Shown here piece after piece: positions 1 to 13,000 of a stretch of DNA of 60,000 nt (the first letter of the stretch is position 1; each line of letters opens with the position of its first letter). The translations under genes were made by a program, and so were the position numbers. The DNA is taken from NCBI RefSeq assembly GCF_032854445.1, contig NC_088302.1:41732191-41792190 (forward strand), written 5' to 3'. The notes beneath the pieces are model-generated. The model searched no databases and was not told the DNA's origin. It was given only the letters and a program-made list of their open reading frames with translations. Source of the stretch: Liolophura sinensis. Lineage: Eukaryota > Mollusca > Polyplacophora > Chitonida > Chitonidae.

Positions 1-81
1 ACAAAAGAGTTCCAACTCGAAACTCCCCTATTGTCTGGTACTTGTTTCTGATGTCACTATGATATTATCTTTTCTGTGTAG

Positions 82-196
82 GTAGTGAGGTTCTTCAAGA
101 TGTGATCACGCTACCAAGACAAACCCTCAGCTGTCTGGCTGCCCTCATCACATACCTGAGAGAGTTCAACCTTCACCGTGTCCTCAGATCGCTCAG
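82..196 (+). CDS. MSH3: MSH3 window exon 1 (connector to lever)
   Basis: Acceptor TGTGTAG ends at 81 and donor GTATAA starts at 197. It begins with two bases of a split codon, then reads [13 protein letters not shown] and a helical stretch [13 protein letters not shown], which matches the helix before the MSH3 lever core. It ends with two bases (AG) that join C of the next exon to give Ser. Confidence 0.88.
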
Positions 197-3100
197 GTAT
201 AACAACAAAGTATCTTTCGACTCCAGTAAAAAGTTTTCTACTGATTGGGAGCAGTTTTACATTGAAAGTTAAATTACCCTGGGTTCCTTCGCTGAATTAA
301 AACAACATTCTAATGAAAATAAGATAAGTCAGGTTTGTACCTGCTGTGTCTTGGGCATTTAATGAAAAATCAATAGATACATAATAGTTTGGTGTTTTAT
401 GGACAAAAACCCATTTTTTGGCCACCTGAAGCTATGACAAGCACCAGGTACTAATACAGACTATAAACCACCTGTATAGGCTTTATAACAAGTTTGAAAT
501 TCATGTCACATAGGATTTGCAGAGTCCATTATTCATACACCTGCATATTTTTCAGTAAGACTTTCACCAAGAGTCGTATGTGCAGAAGTTAAGTTTTTTT
601 GTATTTTATTCAACTTAATTATTGTGATGTGAGTGGAAAGATTTATTATGATGGATTTAAGTCAAAACTTTCTTGTACATGTATCTTCAGCTCTATAACA
701 CGCTTCACAACTAAACACAAGTACATGGACTTGGGTGGAAATACAGTCAAGAATCTGGAGCTCTTCAGCAATCTGACAGATGGAGGAGAGAAAGGCTCCT
801 TGTTTTGGATCATGAACCACACTGTGACTAAATTTGGAAGTCGTCTATTAAGGACATGGGTTAGGCAACCCTTGCTAGATACCAGGTAAGTCCAGAACAT
901 TTCGAAATAAGTCAGTAAATCAAATTGTGCAAGATAGATTTATTATGGCACATAATGGTATGTCTTTTTCCTGGAAGCTTTGCCTAACAAATTGTCATGT
1001 ATGTGGCGAAGACATATCAAAGTTTTGTACACACTTTTCAACCTACCACACCTCTTGGCTCTTTATCTTACGAAGCGGAGGACAGATGGGCACCATTTGC
1101 GATCTCATTTTATGTCTGTTGGCTTCTTGCCAAAACTTGCACCTGTGACAGCCTGTCCAAGTTGAATTCGTTCATATTAAGGGTGGATAGGATACGTTCA
1201 TGTACACTAAATTGTTGTCTGTTTGAATCAAAATGTTTCAAAATCAAATCAGAACACACAGTTCTCAGAAGTAGGTCGCATAATAACTGGACAAGATTAT
1301 GTTGAGTTAAAGGGAAAAAGTACACTTTGAATATTAAAATACATTCTTGTAAAACATTTTCCAGCTGCTGCATTTTACTGCACAAAGCAAGCCATTATGT
1401 GTTAAATTTAAGGCTTTGGTTTTACATTTTATGGATATAAAAATTGCCACGTAGGGGCCTACAAGATATTAAATGATATTCAGACAATATTGTTGGCACT
1501 ATTTTCCTGCCTCCATGCACACACATGATCAATCTATCAATCAGTTAATCAGTCAATCACTTCATGTGTAAAAGTTTGCCATGTATTAGTCGAGATGGAA
1601 TGGTAAAACAGACAGGGTAGAGGTACGTCATACATGTTCATTTCTATGTATTAATGCTAATTTGAAATTTATGTAGTGTTTGAATCCCGAATAGCTGTAG
1701 CATATAAAATAAATATAACCAAGTATGACATGAAAGTCTTAAGTCAGTATAAAGAAGATTAAATGTACATCATTCATTGGCCAGCTCTTAAGCGCCCAGC
1801 TCAAAAATGTTTCACGTGTCGAATGGCAGTCAGGTTTATGGTTGGAGGGAAGTGGAAATCCCAGAGTAAACCACCTTACTTTGTCGGGCACTGTTATAAA
1901 TTCCTTATTAAAAACCACAATCAGAATCTTTGGCCTCACTCTACAGGAGCCGATAGGATGTGACAAGAATAGTGCCAGGTTGTTTGAAAATGTATTCGCT
2001 ACTACTGGCATAAAGTCATATCTTATTTTTTGCACTATTAAAGCACAAAACTGAAGACTTTGTGTAAAGTCTAATCTAGTAATAAATCTTAAAACAGTTT
2101 TGAACAACGAGGTCCGGTGCTTTAGTTGAATGAGTCATTTTAGTCCCCAGTAGTGTACATGTAATGAGTATGTTGCATAATATTATTACATGGTATAGTA
2201 ATAGTGCGTGATATTTTACTATTAAACATATATCTATCTTGAGGATGGAAAACCTGCAGATGTTCACAAATTTCCACCAGGCTCTGCCCAGTTTCCTCCC
2301 ACCATAATGCTGGTGGCCAAAATATTCCTTAGTACAGCGTAAAACACCAGTGAAATAAATAAATAAATGTTGAGGTTGGAGATATTTCTGGTTGTTGCTG
2401 TTGCAGTGAAATAAAAGCCAGGCAAGATGCAGTGGAAGAATTACTGCACGGTAGCTGCCCAGAGTTGTGTCAACTACAAGCAATTCTAAAACAACTTCCT
2501 GACCTGGAAAAGGGGCTGTGCACTATCTTTCACAAAAAGGTAGACCAGACACAAAAACCAAATTATTTTGACTTTAGATTCATCCATTGATACTTATACA
2601 TGTACATGTGGTAATAACCAGTTATCTCAGAACTTTGTTACATATACATGTTTCAAGTATGGAAGAAACCGCCTATTTTTGTATCATCTTTACTAGTGAC
2701 TTCTGGGAGAAATATACTAACCCTAGACCAATAAAGTTTGCATGGTCAAGTCCAGCTCTTGCTCAGGCAGCAGAAGTTTGATTTCAAGAGGTTGTATGTG
2801 TATTTGGTGAGGAGCAGTGGTTTTCCCCCCGGGCCCTGTCTGGTTTCCGTTGCATGTTTATGTACATGTATGTACAGAGAGCTGTCAGTTCAGTGCTATC
2901 CTCAGCCAAGCAATCTTGGAGACTCACTGTAGGGCCTCCATGGCAGAGAGGAGCCTCTCACCAATGCAGTCGCTGTGAGTTCAAGTCCAGCTCATGCTGG
3001 CTTCCTCTCCTGCAGGATGTGGAAAGGTCTGTCAGCAACCTGTGGATGGTGTGGGTTTACCCCTGGGCTCTGCCCAATTTCCTTCCACCATGATGCTGGC

Positions 3101-6100
3101 CGCCGTCGTACAAGTGAATATTCTTGTGTACGGCGTGAAACATCAGTGAAATAAATAAATAACCTGTATAACATGCACCCTTATAACATGGTAGGAAGAA
3201 TTGTAACAACACTGATAATGATCAAGAAAGTTGAGTGTTCAGGTCCTGCTCTTGCTTTAGTCAAGAGCAGAACTTGAACACTCAACCTTATTGGTTGAGT
3301 GCTTTAGTCAAGAGCAGATTTTATTTCAAGAGGTGAGGTGAGGAGCAGTGGTTTTCCCCTGGGCTCTGCCAGGTTTCTGTTACACCATATGCATGTACAT
3401 GGCAGTTGTCAGTTTAATCCTTACGACTTTAAACCTCAAGCACTCACTCACTCACTCAATCATTCGGTTTAATCCCAACCTCAGGTAAGGGATCTTCCAG
3501 ATTCAATCCACTATTTTTCTAGTGACAATAAATGGTTGATACATCACTTGAGAAGTGCTCTATGCCATTTATGTGGTGTTACATAAAGTTTGTTAGAGAT
3601 CACTTGCTTTCCACTAATGTGGCATACATAATAGCTTACTCTTCTGATGAAAGTGTTTGTCACACTAGAGGCAGTGTGAGTTAAATATACATGTATTTGC
3701 CAGATCTTGTTCATTGAACCTAGGTAATCTAGGATTTAGTTTCCTCCGTGGCTCAGTTGGTTAGCGCGCTAGCATAGAGGAATGACCCAGGAGCCTCTCA
3801 CTAATGCGGTCGCTGTGAGTTCAAGTCCAGCTCATGCTGGCTTCCTTTCCAACCGTACGTGAGAAGGCCTGCTAGCAACCTGTGGATGGTTGTGGGTTTT
3901 CCCCGGGCTTTGCCCGGTTTCCTCCCACCATAATGCTGGCCGCCATCGTATAAGGGAAATATTCTTGAGTACAGCATAAAACACCAATCAAATAAATAAA
4001 TAAATCGTCTTCATTTGTCAGTCAGATTTATGTCATACAGTTTACGGTGGTGATGACATATGATCGTATTACCTCCTCAGTGCTCGCCAGCAGAGTTTTG
4101 CCTGGTCGTACGAGCCTTACACAGGGTTCACAGAGCGGTCACTCAGCTGCTGGACACTGCTGGAGCTGAACTCAGGTCCAAGCTGTTAAAGCAGAGCCTG
4201 GGGCAGATTCCAGACCTGCTGTCAGACGTATCTAGCTACAGTGAGGCCATCAGTGACCAGGCTGCCAGGTACACATGTTTTTGTATTACTCTCTGGATTT
4301 AACAGATCTCAATGAAGACCTGAGGTAAACTGTTGCAGTATTTTTGTTCATATGAAATTCATATAATGTACATGTATATGAAAGAAAAAGGGTAAAAAGC
4401 TTGTTCTAGTTGTTCAAAGGTGGACAAGGAGCAAAGCCTGTGCTAGTTGTTCAAAGGTGGAAGAGGACTAAAGCTTGTTCCAGTTGTTCAAAGGTAGATT
4501 AGGAGCAAAGCCTGTGCTAGTTGTTCAAAGATGGACGAGGAGCAAAGCTTGTGTTAGTTGTTCAAAGGTGGAAGAGGACTAAAGCTTGTTCTAGTTGTTC
4601 AAAGGTAGATTAGGAGCAAAGCCTGTGCTAGTTGTTCAAAGGTGGAGGAGGAGCAAAGCTTGTGTTAGTTGTTCAAAGGTGGACAAGGAGCAAAGCTTGT
4701 TCTAGTTGTTCAAAGGTAGATTAGGAGCAAAGCCTGTGCTAGTTGTTCAAAGGTGGAGGAGGAGCAAAGCTTGTGTTAGTTGTTCAAAGGTGGAAGAGGA
4801 CTAAAGCTTGTTCTAGTTGTTCAAAGGTAGATTAGGAGCAAAGCCTGTGCTAGTTGTTTAAAGGTGGAGGAGGAGCAAAGCCTGTGTTAGTTGTTCAAAG
4901 GTGGACAAGGAGCAAAGCTTGTGCTAGCTGTACAAAGGTGGACGAGGAGCAAAGCTTGTGCTAGTTAATTATAGCTTTACGAGGAGCAAAGCCTGTGCTA
5001 GTTGTTCAAAGGTGGACAAGGAGCAAAGCTTGTGCTAGTTGTTCAAAGGTAGACAAGGAGCAAAGTTTGTGCTAGTTGTTCAAAGGTGGTTGAGGAGCAA
5101 AGCCTGTGCTAGTTGTTCAAAGGTTGATGAGGAGCAAAGCCTGTGCTAGTTGTTCAAAGGTGGATGAGGAGCAAAGCTTGTGCTAGTTGTTCAAAGGTTG
5201 ATGAGGAGCAAAACGTGTGGTAGTTTTTCAAAGGTGGAAGAGGAACAAAGCTTGATTAATATGATATTTAGGTAACAATATGTATTGGGAAGGGTGCAAA
5301 GTGACTCAAACTAATGATATTATTATTATATTGAAATATATTGAAAAGATAGATATGAATCATTATTATGATGTTATCTCAAATGATGAGTTTATTGTTC
5401 TTTTCAGAGAGAATGACAAAACAAAATTGTTCATCGATGAAATACAGTTTCCTGCAATCGTTGAGAGGAAGTTGGAGATTGAGAAAGTTTTGTCAGAGTT
5501 GAAAGGTCACCGCCGTGAGGTGCGGCTCACTCTGAAGCAGCCAACTTTGGAGTTTGTCACAATCATGGGGACGGAGGTTAGTCATGAAAATAGATGCTAA
5601 GTGATTAGACAAAGTTTAGTCAGGACAGTGGAGGCTAGTCGTGAGAGCAGAGGCTAGTCATGAGAACAGATAGTAGTCATTAGAAGAAAGGCTAATCATA
5701 AGGACAGATGCAAGTCATAGGAACAGAGGTAAGTTATGAGAACAGATGGTAGTCATTAGAAGAAAGGCTAGTCATGATATCAGAGGCTGGTCAAGGGAAT
5801 AGAGCTTGGCCTTGGGAATGGGTGTTAGTCATGAGAAATTATTCATGTAAATTAGTGCATGGAGAAATTGGTAATGTGAAGAGGTGTTGTGGACAACCAG
5901 TTAAGTCACGTTAAGAGAGCTTATTACCTTGTACAGTGTGTATCTGAAATTGAAGGGTAAAGGAGTAACTTCTGTCACCATAATTGGTTCAGCATCACAC
6001 AATGTGAATGACATGCACAAGGATAATCTGGCAAAAACACTATATTTGGTCCCTAAATGTCAGCTTACTTCCGTCTGCAGTGTACCTTGTTTGGCTTAGT

Positions 6101-7024
6101 CTGAAGAAACCCACTGTTATTTGAATGAAATCTAGTTTTGACATTATTTTCAAACTCTTTCATTACAGTTCCTGGTTGAAGTGAGGAATGCTCATTTGAA
6201 ACTTGTGCCATCTGATTGGTTAAAAATAAACAGGTGATTATCACTGTGTTGTTAATATTGTTTATGCGTTTTGAAAAAATTAAATTAAAATTTTAGTTGT
6301 CTTCTCCTGTGAGTATAAAGCTCGGCATGCCCAGGAGTTTTAGATGCATCTCAACTGGTCAAACATATTTGATCCAAGTCGCTGGACATACACATAACCG
6401 GAGAAGAACTCCAGTTGAGTCATGACGATATGTCACTTACACGATTGTTTACAACCCGACACAATGTTTGGGCTGGGTTGAGTTGGGGCTTACAAGCTTC
6501 ATTTATGCCAAGATTAAAGTATGTTTAACGGATCCTTGGTGATGTCACATTTTATAAAATACTTCAACTTCTTTATGCTATTTTGCCCTCTGGCGTAGTC
6601 CTTTGTGCCATGGTTATTGCGTTCTATACCACTTTCATGTAATGGTATGGATTTTTCGCCTGGCATTTAATTGTCTGTTTCTGTATTATCTGTCTGCCTG
6701 TTTGTCTGTAATGTGCAACATTACATGAAAAGTCATACAGGGATCTGAGATAAAGACCAATCTTTACAGGTCAGAAATACAAAGTGTTGCACTTTTGTCT
6801 GCAGTGTGAATATTTATACATTATGCCGTGGTGGAGGTTTTGTGCTGTAGGAGCGATTTATGGTTTCTTTATGAGTTCCCTACAAGTTTTCTTCACTAAA
6901 ACATTGTCCTGCATCCAACTACAGCTGATTGGGCCTTGACCAATAAAAGTCATGGACATTGAAGCAATGTGTTAATTTAGAATACATATTTCTGGGATAG
7001 ACATACGTGTATGCATGAAAGGCG

Positions 7025-7090
<66 letters not shown>

Positions 7091-10000
7091 GCCGCACAGT
7101 GTACACTCTTCAGGGAATCTTTGAAAGATTGCTTGTGCAAACATCTTATAATTAATAAACCTGTAGCTTTTGTTTTCAGCACCAAAGCCATGTCTCGCTT
7201 CCACACTCCATTCATTGAGAAGAAGTACAAAGAATTGAATCAGCTGCGAGAAAAGCTACTGATAGACTGTACGCAGACCTGGATGACATTCCTAGAGTAA
7301 GGAGTCCACCACATCATCTGTTAACACTTTGATTTGGAGATGTTTCCATGTTTTAACACAGTCCGAGAGTTCTACTGGCAACCTGCGGATGGTCTTGGGT
7401 TTCCCCTTGGGCTTTGCTTGGTTTTCTCGCATCATAATGTTAGCCAATGTTGTATAAGTTAAATTTCCTTGAGTACGACGTAAAATTCCAGTCAAATAAA
7501 TCAATAAACACAGTTTGAGATGTTTTAAGCAAAAAATAAACTTGGATTGATGTATAAAAATCAGAAACTTTGCTACACCATAAAGGTTTTCTTGTGGAAT
7601 GGTATTATGAATGTGTGGATATTATAAATTTAGCAAATTATAAGATACTCACATTCATAAAATATTTATACATTTGGTGCTGAAATTTTTTTCCAGTAGG
7701 TTATCATCCAACTGCATACCTGTACTTCGGTGTGCGTAAAACAGTGGTCGAATAATAAAAACCTTCTGCTTCTGTTTCCAGCTCATTTGGTGAGAACTAC
7801 CAGCGGTATAAACGAGCCATCCACCATGTTGCTGTTCTGGACTGCCTCTTCTCCCTGGTGAATGTGGCTAACCATGGCAACTGTTGTCGGTAAGGGAGGC
7901 CAATCATCAGGCATATCTGTACTGTTGTGCATGTTAAAAAAAACTAGTTCAAGAAAAATCACGACGTTCGATGTCATATTTGATGATTTTCTTTAATCTG
8001 AAAGTTTTTTGAGTTTTGTCTTTGAGACCTGGGTCCACCTGCACAAAGAGATAATAGCTAGAATCATTTGTAAGCCCCACAATTGAATTATACTGCTTAT
8101 ACCAAGAAATTGTAGGGTTATTGTAAGTTTTTAGGGTTACAGTCGTAAATTCGTACACTAAACTTGACTCAAATTTAATGTTCCCTATGTAAATGAAAAA
8201 TGTAGATGTCAAAAATGTTCTACATCATAATGATTCAGGTGCTAACAACAGCAACATTTGGAAAAGAAAATAGTCTTGTCGCATCTTTTTGAGACAAATT
8301 TCTTTGTAGACGTAATCAATAATTACTGCTAGCACAACGCATTGACCCAGGAGCCTCTCACCAGTGCAGTCGCTGTGAGTTCAAGTAGAGCTCTCCTCTG
8401 GGAAGGTCTTTAGCAACGGGCGGATGGTCGTGGGTTTCCCCTGGGCTCTGCCCGGTTTTCTTCTACCATAATGCTGGTCGCCGTCATACAAGTAAAATAG
8501 AATATAAAATATTTTTGAATACGGAGTAAAACACCAATCAAATAAATAAGAATAATTACTAACTATGGGTTTAGCCCAGTTATCTGCCACCATTATGCCG
8601 GTAGCAATCTTATAAGTGAAATATTCTTGAGTACAGTGTAAAACTTCTATTAGATAAATAAATTAAAATGAGGATAGATCAGGCCACATGTATATTGCTT
8701 TTTTTTGCAGACCTGATTTTGTAGAGTGTAGCATTAAAATGAGGATCGATTGTGAGACATTTATTAATTTTTCTTCCAGACCCGATATTGTGGATAGTGG
8801 TGAAATAATCCAAATGTGTTGTTTTTTCTTGCAGACCTGATATCGTGGAGGACAGTGTTGAAATCCGAATAGATCAAGGTCGTCACCCTGTGGTGGATCA
8901 GTTACTAGGTGGACAAGACCAGTATGTTCCCAACGATACAGCCCTAAAGGTGAGTGCTCAGTTCTATACCCTAGAGGTCAAGGCAAACTTTGCACATTGA
9001 AACTAAGACATCAAAATGACAGAAACCAGACAAATTTAATGGTTAATACTTACGTGCTGTGCCAGGCATTAGATTTTCATCAAATAATTATTTAAATACA
9101 TCATACTTTACCTTTATTGCACCATTGAAATTCATCAAGACATGCTGTCTGGTAAAATGGTTGAAGTGCATATATTTGCTTAGTTTAAAATTGAAGAAAA
9201 CTGCCCCTTGGCCTTTATTACATATTACGTATTACAACATCTTCTAATCATTCAGTTGCCACATTATGCCTTACGTAACCATTTAAACATTACAACTGTC
9301 TTCTCTTGCAGGGTGATGCACAACGTGTCATGATCATCACTGGCCCAAACATGGGAGGCAAATCTTCTTACATTCGCCAGGTGGCGCTGATTGTTATCAT
9401 GGCTCAGATTGGATCATATGTTCCTGCAGAGTTTGCCCGGTTGGGAGTGTTTGATGCTGTTTTCACAAGGTATGGAGTCAGTAATACAGTACGTCAATTA
9501 GGCATTCTGAGAAACATACAGATGCTTTCACTTTATCATCATCGCTGGTTCAACTTAAAAATCTTCTGTTGTTTTGAACCTTTTGGTATGTTACACTGCA
9601 GATCATCTTTGATAACAAAAGTATATGTTTTGATGTTCACATTTTTTTTTTTTTTTTTTTTTTATAGTGTGAACTTGTTTAGCCAACTCCTCATGCTCGT
9701 ATCTTTCATGGCCAGGTATTAAAGAAACATTGAGGGCTATGCTGTCTTGTGCTGTCACTGGCACTTGTCCTGCTCTGGAGCAATGAGATCATGTGTTCAA
9801 ATCTAGCTCAAGTCAGGAGGTTGGTGAGAGAGAGACCTGACAAAGAGCAGTAATTTATTCCGGGCACTCTGCAGTCTCTCACCATATCATATAAATGAAA
9901 AATCCTTGATTTTGCCAATAAACTTAAATCAGAAAAAAGAAACTGTATAAGCAATTTACATACATGTACAAGAGCTGGAGGTATTTTCAGAGATAATCAC

Positions 10001-13000
10001 TGCAAGAGATAAAACATCAGCCATTTGCCCCCTGTGGATCATGCCGTCATTAACACATCCTCCCTGCTTGCTTCCCACAGAATGGGTGCGCGTGATGACC
10101 TGTACAGAGGACGCAGCACTTTCATGGTGGAGCTGCAGGAGGCCTCTGCGATCATGGCGCAGGCGACACACAAATCTCTGGTCATTCTTGATGAGTTGGG
10201 ACGTGGCACAAGCACACACGATGGGGTAGCCATCGCACATGCCACACTGGCACATTTCATTACACAGGTAAGTTTGGTTCTATCACCATTGCTCTTCCAA
10301 GGTACATGTAGCACCTCCCCGTTAGTTTCTCACAGCTGACTCCTCTCGTCTACATGTATTTTCTCCCAACTGGTTCCTCTCAGCTACATGTATTTTCTCC
10401 CAGCTGACTCCTCTCGTCTACATGTATTTTCTCCGCAACTGGTTCCTCTCAGCTGCATGTATTTTCTCCCAGCTAACTCCTCTCATGTACATGTATTTTC
10501 TCCCAGCTGACTCCTCTCATCTGCATGTATTTTCTCCCAACTGGTTCCTCTCAGCTACATGTATTTTCTTCCAGCTGGCTCCTATCGGCTACAGGTAATG
10601 TCTCCCAGCTGGCTCCTCTCAGCTACATGTATTTTCTCCCAGCTGGCTCCTCTCAGCTACATGTATTTTCTCCTAGCTGGCTCTTCTCAGCTACCTGTGT
10701 TTTTTACTAGCTGGCTTCTCTCAGCTACTGTACTTCTTTGAAGCTGGCTCCTCTCCCACCTGGTTCCTCTCAGCTATATGTACTTTCTGCCAGCAGGCTC
10801 CTGTCAGCTATACCATACATGTAGTTTCTCACACCTGGTTCCTCGTACAAGTAGCTACCAGTACTTTCTCCTAGCTGGGGTCGCCACGATATGGCTGAAA
10901 TATTGCCGATGTGGCATTAAGCCATAATCATTCATTCATTCTCCCTGCTGGCTCATTTCACCTACATGTAGTTTCTCCTAGCTGGCTCCTCTCAGCTACC
11001 TGTGTTTTTTACTAGCTAGCTCCTCTCAACTACCGTACTTCCTTGCAGCTGGCTCCACTCCCACCTGGTACCTCTCAGCTATATGTAGTTTTTTTCAGCT
11101 GTACCATACGTGTAGTCACTCCTAGCTGGAACCTCATACAAGTAGTTACCTGTACTTTCTCTCAGCTGGCTCCTCTCAGCTATACCATACATGTAGTCAC
11201 TCCCAGCTGGATCCTCGGACAAGTAGCTACCTGTACTTTCTCTCAGCTGGCTCTTCTCAGCTATACCACACATGTAGTCTCTCTCAGCTGGCTCCTCTCA
11301 GCTACATGTATACCACACATGTAGTCACTCCCAGCTGGATCCTCTCAGCTATACCACACATGTAGTCACTCCCAGCTGGATCCTGTCAGCTATACCACAC
11401 ATGTAGTCACTCCCAGCTTGATCCTCTCAGCTACATGTAAACCACACATGTAGTCACTCCCAGCTGGCTCCTCTCATCTACATGTATACCACACATGTAG
11501 TCACTCCCAGCTGCCTCCTCTCAGCTATACCACACATGTAATCACTCCCAGCTGGCTCCTCTCAGCTATACCTTACATGTAGTCACCCCCAGCTGGCTCC
11601 TCTCAGCTACATGTATACCACACATGTAGTCACTCCCAGCTGGCTCCTCTCAGCTATACCTTACATGTAGTCACCCCCAGCTGGCTCCTCTCAGCGATAC
11701 CACACATGTAGTCACTCCCAGCTGGCTCCTCTCAGCTATGCCTTACATGTAGTCAATCCCAGCTGGCTCCTCTCAGCTACATGTATACCACACATGTAGT
11801 CACAGCTATACCACATGTGTAGTCACTCACAGCTGGATCCTCTCAGCTATACCCCACATGTTGTCATTCCCAGCTGGCTCCTCTCAGCTGTACCTTACAT
11901 GTAGTCACTCCCAGCTGGCTCCTCTCATCTACATGTATACCACACATGTAGTCACTCCCAGCTGGCTCCTCTCAGCTACACCACACGTGTAGTCACTCCC
12001 AGCTGGATCCTCTCAGCTATACCGCGCACGTAGTCACTCCCAGCTGGCTCCTCTCAGCTATACCACACATGTAGTGTTATACCATATATATATATATATG
12101 GTATAAAGTAAGGTTCATCTTAAAGACAACTGAAAACTATACTTTCAATAATTTTTTCAGATTTTCAAAATGGTGTTGAAAGGCATTCAAACATTTAAAA
12201 ACTATGATGGGCATTATGAACCATACTGATGGTATCTGAGAGCTCAGACATCATGTCACTTTTTTTTTTGATGTTTACTAGAAGGAAGGAATTTTTGGTG
12301 ACATTATTTCAGTAATATTTCACCATAAAAAGTTATCCCAACATTCAGTGTCGTGGTTAGAGTTGGAAAAACTTCCTGTGACGTCCGAGTTCCTTATCTC
12401 TGATAGTATGGTTCATAAAGCCCACCTTAGTATTCAAATGTTTAAGGGTCTTTAACTCTTTTCACAAAAAAAATATATGCCGGTGTTGCTGGCCTATGCG
12501 GTGTCACTTCCAGTTACCTGAAAGGTTATGTATAGATATATAACCAACTTAATTAGAAAGCCTACATTCTTTGTAGCCATTAGTGCATTGTAAGTAAACT
12601 ATGTACATATAAATGTGACAAATGTAGTAAATCAACCTGTTGACAGCATTTAAAGGTCCTCTATTTTTTTTTACACAGCTCTTTTCACACAGATTTTCGG
12701 CATACATATAGTACATACATAACCCTTATTACACAGCGATTTTCAGCTTTACAAATATAACAGTTTCAAGTCACGAGACCCCCAAATATGGTGAAAATTG
12801 TGCTTTTTTTACAATTTATGCAAAACTGTATGTCACAGGAAGGAAATAAGACCAGATTCATGATCATGACCTCAAACTATGTTGGGTAGCCTGCTTACAA
12901 TAGTCATTGATTCATCCTAGACATAAATGCATTTAAAATTCATAATATAACATGGGGACATAAAGGTGCCAAATATAGTAAATTGGCCTTTGGTAATTTG

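Larger units (their letters stand above)
2540..4080 (+). other. MSH3 intron packed with dispersed repeats
   Basis: Contains two family A SINEs (2932-3161 and 3741-4005), a degenerate repeat present twice (about 2738-2935 and 3300-3470, both with GAGGAGCAGTGGTTTTCCCC-like cores), and an inverted repeat at 3230-3286. Confidence 0.75.

Noticed and set aside
4385-5260. Regular 37-bp spacing resembling a CRISPR array
   Set aside because: Units are contiguous without unique spacers, and the sequence is a eukaryotic intron.
7028-7230. CVCVCV / HTHTHT open frames
   Set aside because: Products of the GT microsatellite.
10525-11324. Open frames rich in SQLAPLSY repeats
   Set aside because: Translation of the 35/40-bp minisatellite in an MSH3 intron.
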